NCBI RefSeq assembly: GCF_017876115.1
Contig: NZ_JAGINO010000018.1
Span: 62,001-126,000, forward strand
DNA: 64,000 nucleotides
Direction of reading: 5' to 3'
Source of the DNA: Azospirillum picis
GTDB taxonomy: Bacteria; Pseudomonadota; Alphaproteobacteria; Azospirillales; Azospirillaceae
Below, piece by piece: positions 1 to 9,457 of this stretch (the stretch's first letter is position 1; the number at the start of each line of letters is the position of its first letter). The position numbers and the translations under genes are program-made. The notes beneath the pieces are model-generated. The model had not been told where the DNA came from. It was given only the letters and a program-made list of their open reading frames with translations, and ran no database searches.

Positions 1-43
1 GCTATACTGTTCGCGCGATGAACAATAAATCGGGAGAAAGCTG

Positions 44-919
44 ATGTCCCTCCGTACCCGGCACCGCAGCCGCCGGAGCCTTTCCTCCATCCTCGGCGCC
101 GCCTTCCTGGGGACGGTCCTCTTCGGCGCCGTTCCATGCGGAGCCGCCACGCCGTCCGCAGCAACCTCTTCCGAAGCGGCCCCTTCCGCAGCCGCCTCCT
201 CCGGGACCACCGGGGCGTCGCGGCTGGATGCCGTGCTGTCCGCCGGCACGTTGCGCGTCGGCACCACCGGCGACTACAAGCCCTTCACCTACCTGAACCC
301 GCAGACGCAGGCTTTCGAGGGCATCGACATCGACCTGGCCCAGGCGATGGGCAAGGCGCTGGGCGTGAAGGTGGAGTTCGTGAAGACGACGTGGGGCACC
401 CTGCTGCCCGACCTGCTCGCCGGCAAGTACGACATCGCGGTGGGTGGCGTGTCCGTGACGCTGGAACGGCAGAAGGCGGCGCTGTTCTCCGATCCGTTGA
501 TGCGCGACGGCAAGACGCCGATCACGCTCTGCCAGAACAAGGACCGCTTCCAGACCGTCGCCGACATCGACAAGGCCGGTGTCCGGCTGATCGTCAATCC
601 CGGCGGCACCAACGAGAAGTTCGCCCGCGCCAACATCCACGCGGCGCAGATCGAGGTGCATCCCGACAACGTGACCATCTTCGACCAGATCATCGCCGGG
701 AAGGCCGACCTGATGATCACGGATGCGGTGGAGACGCGGCTCCAGCAGAAGCTCCACCCGGAACTGTGCGCCGTCCATCCGGACCAGCCCTTCGATTTCT
801 CCGAGAAGGCGTTCCTGCTGCCGCGCGACATCGTGCTGAAGCTCTGGGTCGACCAGTGGCTGCACCGCGCCGTTGCCACCGGCGAGTATCAGGCGGTGGT
901 CGACCGCTGGCTGAAGTAG
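44..919 (+). CDS. pheC: Periplasmic cyclohexadienyl dehydratase-like protein (PheC family, substrate-binding fold)
   Basis: A 291-residue protein with a positively charged N-terminus and a hydrophobic segment (about residues 15-35), so an exported protein. The body has the solute-binding-protein 3 fold. It carries VGTTGDYKPFTY near the start of the mature part, then NPGGTNEKFARANI, HPDNVTIFDQI, DLMITDAVETRLQ and LHPELCAVHP. In my recollection these match the periplasmic cyclohexadienyl dehydratase PheC of Pseudomonas rather than a transport receptor; in that family the Glu of GGTNE is catalytic. PheC converts prephenate and arogenate to phenylpyruvate and phenylalanine. No ABC permease or ATPase is adjacent, which fits an enzyme. 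A GGGAGA ribosome site precedes the ATG, and a strong terminator follows. A generic amino-acid-binding protein is the alternative. Confidence 0.75.
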   Translation: MSLRTRHRSRRSLSSILGAAFLGTVLFGAVPCGAATPSAATSSEAAPSAAASSGTTGASRLDAVLSAGTLRVGTTGDYKPFTYLNPQTQAFEGIDIDLAQAMGKALGVKVEFVKTTWGTLLPDLLAGKYDIAVGGVSVTLERQKAALFSDPLMRDGKTPITLCQNKDRFQTVADIDKAGVRLIVNPGGTNEKFARANIHAAQIEVHPDNVTIFDQIIAGKADLMITDAVETRLQQKLHPELCAVHPDQPFDFSEKAFLLPRDIVLKLWVDQWLHRAVATGEYQAVVDRWLK

Positions 920-933
920 GGGATCGATGCGGC

Positions 934-955
934 CTCCCCCGCGGCGGCGGGGGAG
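934..955. repeat. Short palindromic intergenic element (CTCCCCCGC / GCGGGGGAG)
   Basis: A 9-bp perfect inverted repeat with a 4-nt loop just after the pheC-like stop codon. The same core recurs at 44602-44626 and 48874-48898, also just outside genes, which suggests a dispersed intergenic palindrome family. Confidence 0.45.
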
Positions 956-1020
956 CGGCCGGACACGAGACGGCCGGACACGAGACGACCGCGCCGGAAA
1001 AGGCCGTGTTGGAAACGCCG

Positions 1021-1056
1021 AAGGCCCGGCGAACGATCGCCGGGCCTTCGGTTTTT

Positions 1057-1057
<1 letters not shown>
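1021..1057 (+). terminator. Rho-independent terminator of the pheC-like gene
   Basis: A 12-bp perfect stem (AAGGCCCGGCGA / TCGCCGGGCCTT) with a 4-nt loop, followed by CGG and six T residues on the plus strand. The T-run abuts the 3' end of the convergent tRNA gene. Confidence 0.9.
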
Positions 1058-1132
<75 letters not shown>

Positions 1133-1295
1133 TTTTGTCCCTGGGTGGCCGTCCGTTTCCGTCCGGCCTCGGTGGAGCGGGATAATAGTCAGGTGGCGGA
1201 GCGTTGCAAGCGGAAAATCACCTGTTTTGCGCTTTTTCTGCTCCGCCCGAGCCTGCCGCCGGCTGCTCCTCCGGCCCGCTCCTCCGGCCTGAGGG

Positions 1296-1688
1296 TCAGC
1301 GCTCCTCCTCGTCCTCGCCCTCGACGTCGACGACCTCGTCCATATCGTCCTCGCCCAGCTCGGACGTGTCCTCGATCAGCACATCGTCCTCGTCGTCGCC
1401 GGCGTCATCGGTCTCCTCGATGTCCTCGACGGCCATGTCCTCGTCGGCGTCCTCCAGTTCCGGAGTCTCGCTTTCCTCGGCCTCGTTCTCCTGATCCTCG
1501 TCCCCGGTCACGACGGCCTTCTTGGTGTCGTCGGCCGGGGCCGGGCGGGCCTTGCGCGACTTCAGCAGGGCCTCGGGATCGAACTGTGCGCCGCAGCTCG
1601 GGCAGACCGGCGGGTCCTTGCGCATGTCGTAATAACGAGCGCCACAATTCGGGCAGATGCGCTTGACGCCCCATTCGGGTTTGGCCAC
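1296..1688 (-). CDS. FYDLN-acid family protein (TIGR02300): zinc-ribbon plus acidic tail
   Basis: A 130-residue protein beginning VAKPEWGVKRICPNCGARYYDMRK. Two CxxC pairs (ICPNCG and VCPSCG) form a small zinc ribbon, and the C-terminal two thirds is almost entirely Asp/Glu. This architecture is typical of the alphaproteobacterial TIGR02300 family, whose function is unknown to me. I chose the GTG start at 1688 because GGAGGA lies 6 nt upstream and family members start at this motif; the longer ATG-started frame has no good ribosome site. It lies immediately upstream of the aroA-cmk-rpsA cluster but on the opposite strand. Confidence 0.88.
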   Translation of the reverse strand: MAKPEWGVKRICPNCGARYYDMRKDPPVCPSCGAQFDPEALLKSRKARPAPADDTKKAVVTGDEDQENEAEESETPELEDADEDMAVEDIEETDDAGDDEDDVLIEDTSELGEDDMDEVVDVEGEDEEER

Positions 1689-1846
1689 GCCACGTCCTCC
1701 GTCACAAAACTCTAAGGGTTCCCAAGAGGCGCCCTTTGCCATGCCCCGAGGCGCTTGTCAAAAAAAACATGCGAAGCGGCGGAGGAGATTGCGGAGGGGG
1801 AGCTCCGGCAGTCCCGCAAGGAAGGGGTATCCCATCCGAAGAGGGG

Positions 1847-1873
1847 TTGTCTTCACCGCGCATTAACCATAAT
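1847..1873 (+). promoter_or_regulatory. Possible promoter of the 1880-1955 small RNA
   Basis: TTGTCT (1847-1852) and CATAAT (1868-1873) separated by 15 nt, in an AT-richer patch of an otherwise GC-rich region and about 7 nt before the inferred RNA start. The spacing is short of the 17-nt optimum, so this is tentative. Confidence 0.3.
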
Positions 1874-1879
1874 TGGCTA

Positions 1880-1955
1880 GAACGGGCATGCACATCGTGC
1901 AACTCCTCCATTTGGTTTCCTCCTTGAACTCAGGCCGCCCTTGGGCGGCCTTTTT
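1880..1955 (+). ncRNA. Candidate trans-acting small RNA with two anti-Shine-Dalgarno motifs
   Basis: The intergenic region before aroA contains a self-contained RNA layout. It has a short hairpin TGCAC-ATC-GTGCA (1889-1901), then an unstructured pyrimidine-rich linker carrying CCTCC twice (1905-1909 and 1919-1923). It ends in a terminator stem GGCCGCCC/GGGCGGCC (1933-1950) with five T residues. No open reading frame explains this segment. Exposed CCTCC motifs are typical of several alphaproteobacterial sRNA families that block ribosome binding sites (for example the alpha-r14 and cuckoo types). I infer the start from a weak promoter match, so the 5' end may be off by tens of bases. It could alternatively be the leader of aroA, but the terminator argues for a separate transcript. 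Confidence 0.5.
1933..1955 (+). terminator. Rho-independent terminator (end of candidate sRNA)
   Basis: GGCCGCCC/GGGCGGCC stem with a very tight TT loop (effectively 7 bp with a 4-nt loop) followed by TTTTT. It lies 170 bp before the aroA start and after no protein-coding gene on this strand. Confidence 0.7.
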
Positions 1956-2126
1956 CATGCCTAGGCGGAGGCTGGCCTCGCGCGGCCTTTTCCATGTCCG
2001 CGCTTGCGTCCGGACGATGCGGCACGGGCGGGCGGGCACCCCGGCCCGGGCCTCTCGCGTCGCGGCGGGGGCTGTGGTAGGAACGCGGCCACAACCGCTT
2101 CACGCCCTGATCCGAGGACCCGTCCC

Positions 2127-3464
2127 ATGCCGCAGGCCAAGCCGCTGCGCTCCTCCACCACCGGTGCGCTTTCCGGCGCCATCCGCGTGCCCGGCGACAA
2201 GTCGATCTCACACCGGTCGCTGATGCTGGGTGCCGTCGCCATCGGCGAGACGGTGATCCACGGCCTGCTAGAAGGCGAGGACGTGCTGCACACCGCCGCC
2301 GCGATGCGCCTGCTGGGCGCGCAGGCGACGCGCGACGAGGCCGGCGTCTGGCATGTGCGCGGCGTCGGGCTCGGCGCCCTCGCCGAGCCGGCCCAGGTGC
2401 TGGACATGGGCAACAGCGGCACCGCGGCGCGGCTGCTGATCGGGCTGGTCGCCGGTCATCCAATCACTTGCGTCTTCACCGGCGACGCCTCGCTGAACAA
2501 GCGGCCGATGGCGCGGGTGACCAAGCCGCTGGAGGAGATGGGCGCCCGCTTCGTCGGCCGGTCCGGCGGCCGGCTGCCGCTGACCGTGGTCGGCAGCGAC
2601 GGGCTGGTTCCGGTCACCTATCGCCTGCCGGTGGCCTCGGCCCAGGTGAAGTCGGCGATCCTGCTGGCCGGCCTCAACACCGCCGGTGCCACCACCGTGA
2701 TCGAGGCGGAGCCGACGCGCGACCACACCGAACTGATGCTGCGCCACTTCGGCGCCGAAGTGCGTACCGAGCGGCTGGAGGACGGCGCGCTGGCCGTCAC
2801 CGTCATCGGCCAGCCGGAGCTGACCGGCCGGACCATCCATGTGCCGGCCGATCCCAGCAGCGCCGCCTTCCCGGCGGTCGCCGCCCTGCTGCGTCCGGGA
2901 TCCGAGGTGCTGCTGAACGACGTCGGCATGAACCCGCGCCGCACCGGTCTCTACGACACGCTGGTGGAAATGGGGGCCGACATCGCCTTCGAGAACCGCC
3001 GCGACCAGGCGGGCGAGCCGGTGGCCGACCTGCGGGTGAAGCATGGGCCGCTGAAGGGCGTGGTGGTCCCGGCCGACCGCGCCCCCAGCATGATCGACGA
3101 ATATCCGGTGCTGGCCGCCGCCGCCGCCTGCGCCGAGGGCGACACCGTGATGCTGGGCCTGAAGGAACTGCGGGTGAAGGAGAGCGACCGCCTCGCCATG
3201 GTGGCGGAGGGACTGACCCGCTGCGGCGTGTCCGTGCAGGTCGGCGCCGACGACAGCCTGACCGTGCACGGCACCGGCAGGCCGCCGAAGGGCGGCGCCA
3301 CCGTCGCCACCGCCATGGACCACCGCATCGCCATGAGCTTCCTGGTGCTGGGCATGGCGTCGGAGGAGCCGGTGTCGGTCGACGACGGCGCCTTCATCGA
3401 AACCAGCTTCCCCGGCTTCGCCGGGTTGATGAACGGGCTGGGCGCCAAGATCGCCGATGCGTAA
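2127..3464 (+). CDS. aroA: 3-phosphoshikimate 1-carboxyvinyltransferase (EPSP synthase)
   Basis: A 445-residue cytoplasmic enzyme of the shikimate pathway that transfers enolpyruvate from PEP to shikimate-3-phosphate. The N-terminal motif [11 protein letters not shown], the [13 protein letters not shown] segment, the ADPSSAAFP motif and the late [11 protein letters not shown] signature are all present, in two mirrored EPSPS lobes. I start it at the ATG at 2127, where the protein [10 protein letters not shown] begins; GAGGA lies 9 nt upstream, whereas the upstream extension is non-homologous. Cytidylate kinase follows after 10 bp, giving the usual aroA-cmk-rpsA gene order. The active-site region around [10 protein letters not shown] is not obviously modified. 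Confidence 0.97.
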   Translation: MPQAKPLRSSTTGALSGAIRVPGDKSISHRSLMLGAVAIGETVIHGLLEGEDVLHTAAAMRLLGAQATRDEAGVWHVRGVGLGALAEPAQVLDMGNSGTAARLLIGLVAGHPITCVFTGDASLNKRPMARVTKPLEEMGARFVGRSGGRLPLTVVGSDGLVPVTYRLPVASAQVKSAILLAGLNTAGATTVIEAEPTRDHTELMLRHFGAEVRTERLEDGALAVTVIGQPELTGRTIHVPADPSSAAFPAVAALLRPGSEVLLNDVGMNPRRTGLYDTLVEMGADIAFENRRDQAGEPVADLRVKHGPLKGVVVPADRAPSMIDEYPVLAAAAACAEGDTVMLGLKELRVKESDRLAMVAEGLTRCGVSVQVGADDSLTVHGTGRPPKGGATVATAMDHRIAMSFLVLGMASEEPVSVDDGAFIETSFPGFAGLMNGLGAKIADA

Positions 3465-3474
3465 GGAAACCGCC

Positions 3475-4149
3475 ATGTCGAACTCCGTTCCGGTCGTCGT
3501 CGCCATCGACGGCCCCGCCGCCAGCGGTAAGGGCACGCTCGCCCAGCGCATCGCCGACGCCTTCGGCTTCGCCCACCTCGACACCGGCGTGCTGTACCGC
3601 GCGGTCGGCGTCGCGGTGCTGCGGGCGGGCGGCGATCCCGCCGACAACGCGGCGGCGGCGCGGGCCGCCTACGAGCTGCATCCCGAGCACCCGATCCTGC
3701 GCGAGGTGGCGCTGCGCACCGACGAGGCGGCGCAGGCGGCCAGCAAGGTCGCGGCGGTCCCGGAGGTGCGGGCGGCGCTGCTCGATTTCCAGCGGCGCTT
3801 CGCCGCGCACCCGCCCGAGGGGGCGCCGGGCGCCGTGCTGGACGGGCGCGACATCGGCACCGTGGTGTGCCCCGACGCCGTCGCCAAGCTGTTCGTTACC
3901 GCTTCGGTGGAGGTGCGGGCCGAACGGCGACTCAAGGAGTTGCAGAGACGGGGGATTCCGGCTATATCCTCCGATGTCCTGGAGGACATGAAGGCTCGTG
4001 ATGCGCGCGACAGCCAGAGAGCGGTAGCCCCGCTCCGTCCGGCTGCCGACGCTTTTGTGCTTGATACGTCCGCTCTCGATGCCGACCAGGTGTTTGCGAT
4101 GGCGGTCGACCACATCGGTGCGAAGACCGGTCTCAAGCCCGGGGCCTGA
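3475..4149 (+). CDS. cmk: Cytidylate kinase
   Basis: A 224-residue kinase that phosphorylates CMP/dCMP with ATP. The P-loop is GPAASGKGT near the N-terminus, [10 protein letters not shown] follows, and DGRDIGTVV is the family's substrate-binding motif. It ends with the ARDSQR lid-type segment. The start at 3475 is preferred over an ATG at 3457 inside the end of aroA because TAAGGA, overlapping the aroA stop, sits 7 nt upstream and [15 protein letters not shown] gives the normal family length. It is probably co-transcribed with aroA and rpsA. Confidence 0.96.
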   Translation: MSNSVPVVVAIDGPAASGKGTLAQRIADAFGFAHLDTGVLYRAVGVAVLRAGGDPADNAAAARAAYELHPEHPILREVALRTDEAAQAASKVAAVPEVRAALLDFQRRFAAHPPEGAPGAVLDGRDIGTVVCPDAVAKLFVTASVEVRAERRLKELQRRGIPAISSDVLEDMKARDARDSQRAVAPLRPAADAFVLDTSALDADQVFAMAVDHIGAKTGLKPGA

Positions 4150-4282
4150 CACCCTCCACGGAAAACCATCAACCAAGTCGCCGGGCGTGGTGCCCGGCGC
4201 GGCGGTTCGGTCGAGGCCCCTGCCGTTTTGCCGCGGCGGGGTCCGGAACGGGGCCGCTTTCGCGCCACCTTTAGGAGTTTCA

Positions 4283-5989
4283 ATGGCACAGTCAATGGCC
4301 CGCACGGTCGAAAAGGAAAGCTTTGCGGCTCTGCTCGAAGAGTCGCTGGGCGCGGCCGAGTCGCTCGAAGGCACCGTCGTCAAGGGACGCGTCGTCGCCG
4401 TCGAGAACGACATGGTCACCATCGACGTCGGTCTGAAGTCGGAAGGCCGCGTCGCGCTGAAGGAATTCGCCGTTGCCGGCCAGCCGCCCGAGCTGAAGGC
4501 GGGCGACACCGTCGAGGTCTACCTCGAGCGGATGGAAGACAAGAACGGCGAGGCGATGCTGAGCCGTGAGAAGGCGAAGCGCGAAGAGGCCTGGGCCCTG
4601 CTGGAGAAGTCCTTCCAGGACCAGACCCGCGTCACCGGCGTCATCTTCGGCCGCGTCAAGGGCGGCTTCACGGTCGACCTGTCGGGCGCCGTGGCCTTCC
4701 TGCCCGGCTCGCAGGTCGACATCCGTCCGGTCCGCGACATCTCCCCGCTGCTGGGCACCCCGCAGCCGTTCCAGATCCTGAAGATGGACCGCTCGCGCGG
4801 CAACATCGTCGTGTCGCGCCGCGCCGTGCTCGAAGAGAGCCGTGCGGAGGCCCGTTCGGAGCTGGTGGCCAACCTCAAGGAAGGCCAGATCCTCCAGGGC
4901 GTCGTCAAGAACATCACCGACTACGGTGCGTTCGTCGACCTGGGCGGCGTGGACGGCCTGCTGCACGTCACCGACATCGCGTGGCGCCGCATCAACCATC
5001 CGTCGGAAGCGCTGCAGATCGGCCAGACCGTCACGGTCCAGGTCATCCGCTTCAACCCGGAAACCCAGCGCATCAGCCTGGGCATGAAGCAGCTCGAGGC
5101 CGACCCGTGGGAAGGCGTCGAGGCGAAGTATCCGGTGGGCGCCAAGTTCAAGGGCCGCGTCACCAACATCACCGACTACGGCGCCTTCGTGGAGCTGGAG
5201 CCGGGGATCGAGGGCCTGGTCCACGTCTCGGAAATGTCCTGGACCAAGAAGAACGTCCATCCGGGCAAGATCGTGTCGACTTCGCAGGAAGTCGAGGTCA
5301 TGGTCCTGGACGTCGATCCGCAGAAGCGCCGCATCAGCCTCGGCCTGAAGCAGTGCCTGGACAACCCGTGGGAGACCTTCACGGAGAAGTTCGGCCCGGG
5401 CACCGAGCTGGAAGGCGAGGTCAAGAACATCACCGAGTTCGGTCTGTTCGTCGGCCTGCCGGGCGACATCGACGGCATGGTCCACATGTCCGACCTCGAC
5501 TGGAACAAGTCGGGTGAAGAGGCGATCGCCGAGTACAAGAAGGGCGACCGCGTCAAGGTCAAGGTCCTCGACGTCGACGTCGAGAAGGAGCGCATCAGCC
5601 TCGGCATCAAGCAGCTCGCGAACGATCCGTTCGAAGCCGCCACTGCCGGCCTGAAGAAGAACGAGGTCGTGACCTGCACCGTGACGCAGGTGACGGACGG
5701 CGGCATCGAGGTGTCCGTCGGCGAGGGCTACACCGGCTTCATCCGCAAGTCGGACCTGTCCCGCGACCGTTCGGAGCAGCGTCCGGACCGCTTCGCCGTC
5801 GGCGAGAAGGTCGACGCCAAGGTCACCCAGATCGACCGCGCTTCCCGCCGCATCTCGCTGTCCATCAAGGCTCGCGAGATGGAGGAAGAGAAGCAGGCGA
5901 TGGCCGAGTTCGGCTCGTCCGACTCGGGTGCGTCGCTGGGCGACATCCTGGGCGCCGCTCTGAAGCGCAAGCAGCAGAACGACGAGTGA
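4283..5989 (+). CDS. rpsA: 30S ribosomal protein S1
   Basis: A 568-residue protein made of six S1 (OB-fold RNA-binding) repeats, approximately at residues 28-95, 110-178, 195-268, 282-355, 370-442 and 455-528. The repeats show the [20 protein letters not shown] and RISLG(M/L/I)KQ signatures. It helps the 30S subunit bind and unfold mRNA. AGGAG lies 5 nt before the ATG at 4283. A 133-bp gap separates it from cmk and may hold an own promoter or leader. A strong terminator follows downstream. Confidence 0.97.
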   Translation: MAQSMARTVEKESFAALLEESLGAAESLEGTVVKGRVVAVENDMVTIDVGLKSEGRVALKEFAVAGQPPELKAGDTVEVYLERMEDKNGEAMLSREKAKREEAWALLEKSFQDQTRVTGVIFGRVKGGFTVDLSGAVAFLPGSQVDIRPVRDISPLLGTPQPFQILKMDRSRGNIVVSRRAVLEESRAEARSELVANLKEGQILQGVVKNITDYGAFVDLGGVDGLLHVTDIAWRRINHPSEALQIGQTVTVQVIRFNPETQRISLGMKQLEADPWEGVEAKYPVGAKFKGRVTNITDYGAFVELEPGIEGLVHVSEMSWTKKNVHPGKIVSTSQEVEVMVLDVDPQKRRISLGLKQCLDNPWETFTEKFGPGTELEGEVKNITEFGLFVGLPGDIDGMVHMSDLDWNKSGEEAIAEYKKGDRVKVKVLDVDVEKERISLGIKQLANDPFEAATAGLKKNEVVTCTVTQVTDGGIEVSVGEGYTGFIRKSDLSRDRSEQRPDRFAVGEKVDAKVTQIDRASRRISLSIKAREMEEEKQAMAEFGSSDSGASLGDILGAALKRKQQNDE

Positions 5990-6074
5990 TCGTCTGACGG
6001 CTCTCCCCCCGCCCCGGACGGACTTCGGTCCGCCGCGCGTGGGGGTGGAGCCGGCGATCTCCCGGAAGGGTAAG

Positions 6075-6115
6075 AGAAAGGCCGCGTCCCGCTTGGGATG
6101 CGGCCTTTCTCTTTT
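6075..6115 (+). terminator. Rho-independent terminator downstream of rpsA
   Basis: A 16-bp stem (AGAAAGGCCGCGTCCC with its near-perfect complement, one G-U pair) around a GCTT loop, followed by CTTTT. It closes the aroA-cmk-rpsA unit before upp. Confidence 0.85.
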
Positions 6116-6251
6116 CGGGGCTTTCTCTTTCCGGGCCTTTCTATTTTCGGCTGGACGGCCGCATGGCGATCCCGCGCATGCGCGGCTTGGCCCCGGCCCC
6201 CCGGGCGGGGTAGGATCGGGCATCTTTACCGTCAGCCTCGACCCGGATTCC

Positions 6252-6902
6252 ATGCGCACCCAGCCCGAATTTCCCAACCTGTTCATCCTCGACCACCCGC
6301 TGATCCAGCACAAGCTGACCCACATGCGGAACAAGGAGCGGTCGACCGGCGGGTTCCGCACCCTGCTGCGCGAGATCTCGCTGCTGATGGGGTATGAGCT
6401 GACGCGGGACATCCCGCTGACCACCGAGCGGATCGAGACGCCGCTGCAGCCGATGGACGCGCCGGTGATCCTGGGCAAGAAGCTGGCGGTGGTGCCGGTG
6501 CTGCGCGCCGGTCTCGGCATGTCCGCCGGCCTGCTGGAGCTCGTTCCGTCCGCCCGCGAAGGGCACATCGGGCTTTACCGCGACCACGAGACCAAGCAGC
6601 CCCACGAATATCTGGTCAAGCTGCCGCCGGCCGACGGGCGGCTGTTCATCGTCGTCGACCCGATGCTGGCGACCGGCAACTCCGCGTCCCATGCCTGCGA
6701 CGTGCTGAACCGCCATGGCGTCGACGACCAGAACATCCGGTTCATGGCGCTGGTCGCGGCACCCGAAGGCGTCCGCCGCTTCCACCAGACCCACCCCGAT
6801 GTGAAGGTCTTCACCGCAGCGCTCGACAGCCATCTGGACGAACATGCCTACATCGTCCCGGGGCTGGGAGATGCCGGCGACCGCATGTTCGGCACCAAGT
6901 AA
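6252..6902 (+). CDS. upp: Uracil phosphoribosyltransferase
   Basis: A 216-residue pyrimidine salvage enzyme making UMP from uracil and PRPP. Family features include an N-terminal [14 protein letters not shown] segment, [11 protein letters not shown], the PRPP-binding loop [11 protein letters not shown] and a C-terminal [13 protein letters not shown], which is the conserved uracil-binding end. The start at 6252 gives the normal family length; the longer upstream reading frame has no homologous look and runs through the rpsA terminator. No clear strong ribosome site is visible (GGAT about 10 nt upstream). Confidence 0.96.
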   Translation: MRTQPEFPNLFILDHPLIQHKLTHMRNKERSTGGFRTLLREISLLMGYELTRDIPLTTERIETPLQPMDAPVILGKKLAVVPVLRAGLGMSAGLLELVPSAREGHIGLYRDHETKQPHEYLVKLPPADGRLFIVVDPMLATGNSASHACDVLNRHGVDDQNIRFMALVAAPEGVRRFHQTHPDVKVFTAALDSHLDEHAYIVPGLGDAGDRMFGTK

Positions 6903-7177
6903 GGACGGCCGCAGGACAGCCGGGCGCGGGAAGAACCGCCCCGGCATGCGACCGTCCGGAAATCGAGAAAGCAGTCTTGCAGGCAGCCGCATGTCGGCCA
7001 TGCGTCCTCTTCCTGTATTTCCCTGCCGAGATCATGGTTTTGCCGGCAACAATGGCATTGTCATTCCGGAAACCGGCAAATCCTCGCTTCCCGGCATTCG
7101 GCGTCATGGGATGCCGACCTGCCGGATGCGCATGGGCCGGATTTCGCCTCTTGTGCAAAAGTCCGGGAGAAGGCCGC

Positions 7178-7191
7178 TTGATTTCGATCAA
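7178..7191. promoter_or_regulatory. FNR/FixK-type anaerobox upstream of hemA (perfect)
   Basis: TTGATTTCGATCAA matches TTGAT-N4-ATCAA at all ten defined positions and lies 122 bp before the hemA start. The 410-bp gap 6903-7312 otherwise shows no gene. An FnrN-type regulator that could bind it is encoded at 23344-24081. Confidence 0.85.
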
Positions 7192-7312
7192 TGGCGGCTG
7201 GAATGCCGATAAGTATCATGCCATCCTCACGTTGCGCCGCCCATTGGCCTACTGCTTATGTCCTTAGACTGGCGCAACCGACCGTCTGGATGACCGCGAA
7301 CGGAACTGCGCG

Positions 7313-8527
7313 ATGGATTACGAAACCTTCTTCCGCAACCAGATCGCCACCCTCAAGCAGGATGGCCGTTACCGGGTTTTCGCCAATCTGGAACGGCACG
7401 CGGGCAATTTCCCGACGGCGACCTTCCGCGATGCCTCCGGGCGCGAACGGCCGGTCACGGTCTGGTGCTCCAACGACTATCTGGGCATGGGCCAGCATCC
7501 GAGCGTGCTGAAGGCCATGCACGACGCGCTCGACCAGGTCGGCGCCGGCGCCGGCGGCACCCGGAACATCTCCGGCACGAACCACTACCATGTGCTGCTG
7601 GAGCGCGAGCTGTCGGACCTGCACCGCAAGGAAGCGGCGCTGCTCTTCACGTCGGGCTACGTCTCGAACGACGCGACGCTGACCACGCTCGGCAAGATCC
7701 TGCCGAACTGCGTGATCCTGTCGGACGCGCTGAACCACAATTCGATGATCACCGGCATCCGCAATTCGGGTGCGGAAAAGCATATCTTCCGTCACAACGA
7801 CCCCAAGCATCTGGACGAACTGCTGTCCGGCATCGCGCCGGGCCGGCCGAAGGTGGTGGCCTTCGAGAGCGTCTACTCGATGGACGGCGACATCGCCCCC
7901 ATCCACGACCTCTGCGATGTCGCCGAGAAGCACGGCGCCATGACCTACCTCGACGAGGTGCATGCGGTCGGCATGTATGGCGACCGTGGCGCCGGCGTGG
8001 CCGAGCGTGACGGCGCCCAGGACCGCCTGACCATCGTCGAAGGCACCCTCGGCAAGGCCTTTGGCGTACAGGGCGGCTACATCACCGGATCGACGGCGCT
8101 GGTCGACTGCGTCCGCAGCTTCGCCGCCGGCTTCATCTTCTCCACGTCCTTGTCGCCCGTGCTGGCGGCGGGGGCACTGGCCTCGATACGCCATCTGAAG
8201 CACAGCCAGAGCGAACGCGCGCACCACCAGGAGCGGGCGGCGACGCTGAAGCGCCTGTTCGCCGAGGCGGGGCTGCCGGTGATGCCGTCGATGAGCCACA
8301 TCGTGCCGTTGATGGTCGGCGATGCCCACCGTTGCAAGCGTGCGTCGGACGAGCTGATGGAGCGTCACAACATCTACGTCCAGCCCATCAACTATCCCAC
8401 CGTCCCGCGGGGGACGGAGCGGCTGCGCTTCACGCCCACCCCTCTGCACACCGACGCGCAGATGGCCATGCTGGTCGAGGCGCTGCTGGACGTGTGGGGA
8501 CGCCTCGACCTGCGGCTCGCGGCCTGA
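7313..8527 (+). CDS. hemA: 5-aminolevulinate synthase (C4 pathway)
   Basis: A 404-residue PLP enzyme condensing glycine with succinyl-CoA to 5-aminolevulinate, the first step of tetrapyrrole synthesis in alphaproteobacteria. It has [14 protein letters not shown] near the N-terminus, [13 protein letters not shown], the glycine-rich [22 protein letters not shown] and the PLP-lysine motif [14 protein letters not shown] (Lys about residue 248). The C-terminal [14 protein letters not shown] is also conserved. The perfect anaerobox 122 bp upstream suggests induction at low oxygen, as known for hemA genes in related bacteria. The ribosome site is weak (CGGAAC). Confidence 0.97.
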   Translation: MDYETFFRNQIATLKQDGRYRVFANLERHAGNFPTATFRDASGRERPVTVWCSNDYLGMGQHPSVLKAMHDALDQVGAGAGGTRNISGTNHYHVLLERELSDLHRKEAALLFTSGYVSNDATLTTLGKILPNCVILSDALNHNSMITGIRNSGAEKHIFRHNDPKHLDELLSGIAPGRPKVVAFESVYSMDGDIAPIHDLCDVAEKHGAMTYLDEVHAVGMYGDRGAGVAERDGAQDRLTIVEGTLGKAFGVQGGYITGSTALVDCVRSFAAGFIFSTSLSPVLAAGALASIRHLKHSQSERAHHQERAATLKRLFAEAGLPVMPSMSHIVPLMVGDAHRCKRASDELMERHNIYVQPINYPTVPRGTERLRFTPTPLHTDAQMAMLVEALLDVWGRLDLRLAA

Positions 8528-8755
8528 CGGCGGACGGCGTCACCGCCCGGTCCCTTGCGGATCCCCGAGGAACCCTTTTGGCGATGGGGGCTTTTTGCCC
8601 TCTGGACAGATGGGGTGCGGCCCCCTACGTTGAGTGCAGGGTTGCGACCGGTTCGCAGCGTCATCGCTGTGGACCGGGCCCGACCGCACCGTCCGTCCCG
8701 TCCTGTCCAGGGAATCGCTCGGGGGTTCACCAGGGGGTTCGCCAAGGGGTCCGCC

Positions 8756-9301
8756 ATGTACCGTGACAACTCGCTGATGCCGAAAGAGGCGGTGCGCCTC
8801 GTCGTTCTGGGGACGCTGATCCAGGGCGGTCCCCTGCGCTATGCCGATCTGGCGGGCACCGTGCGCCATTTCCTCGACCGCATCATGGGTCCGTCGCTGG
8901 ACCTGATGGGCACGTCGCTGGAGATGCTGCGCTACGAGGGGCTGATCGAGGCGCTCGACGGCAGCGGCATGGAGGACAACGCCCTGCTCGGGCCGACTGC
9001 CGCCGGCCGGACCGAATTCGAGACGCTGATGCGCGCCAATGTCCGCGCACCTTCGGCCGACGGGCTGAACAAGCTGGTCATCGCACTGAAGCTGCGCTTC
9101 CTGCACCTGCTGGACGTCGACTCGCAGCGTGAGCAGATCGACAATCTCGTGGCGCTCTGCGAGACCGAACTGGCCCGCCTGGGCGACCTGAAGCGCACCA
9201 GCGCGGGCAGCACCGGCCATTTCGACGCCTGGCTCGACCAGGACATCGCCCAGGCCGAGGAGCGGCTCGACTGGTTCCAGGCGCTGCTGTCGCGGCTCTG
9301 A
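8756..9301 (+). CDS. PadR-like winged-helix protein
   Basis: A 181-residue soluble protein. Residues about 8-70 (EAVRLVVLGTLIQGGPLRYADLA through LEMLRYEGLIEAL) have the spacing of a PadR-type winged helix. After a short linker, residues about 115-181 form an amphipathic helical region (EERLDWFQALLSRL) like the PadR C-terminal dimerisation helices. I recognise the architecture rather than a specific orthologue, so the regulatory role is inference. The start at 8756 was chosen because the 67-codon upstream extension is low-complexity and unlike a protein N-terminus. The 228 bp before it hold no gene I can see. Confidence 0.6.
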   Translation: MYRDNSLMPKEAVRLVVLGTLIQGGPLRYADLAGTVRHFLDRIMGPSLDLMGTSLEMLRYEGLIEALDGSGMEDNALLGPTAAGRTEFETLMRANVRAPSADGLNKLVIALKLRFLHLLDVDSQREQIDNLVALCETELARLGDLKRTSAGSTGHFDAWLDQDIAQAEERLDWFQALLSRL

Positions 9302-9457
9302 ACATCGATCTCCACGTGGCGTCCACGCGGCGTCACGCGTCCGGCGGTTCCTTTTTCCCAATGCGGCGCGCTCCTGACCCAGGGTGCGCCGCATTTGTCT
9401 TGATGACCGGATCTGGTGTACTTTCGTGGTACCCCTTCACCATCCGGATGCCGCTCC

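Noticed and set aside
4292-6568. A 758-codon open frame on the minus strand across rpsA
   Set aside because: Antisense shadow; the translation is Asp/Leu/His-rich without domains and rpsA explains the region.
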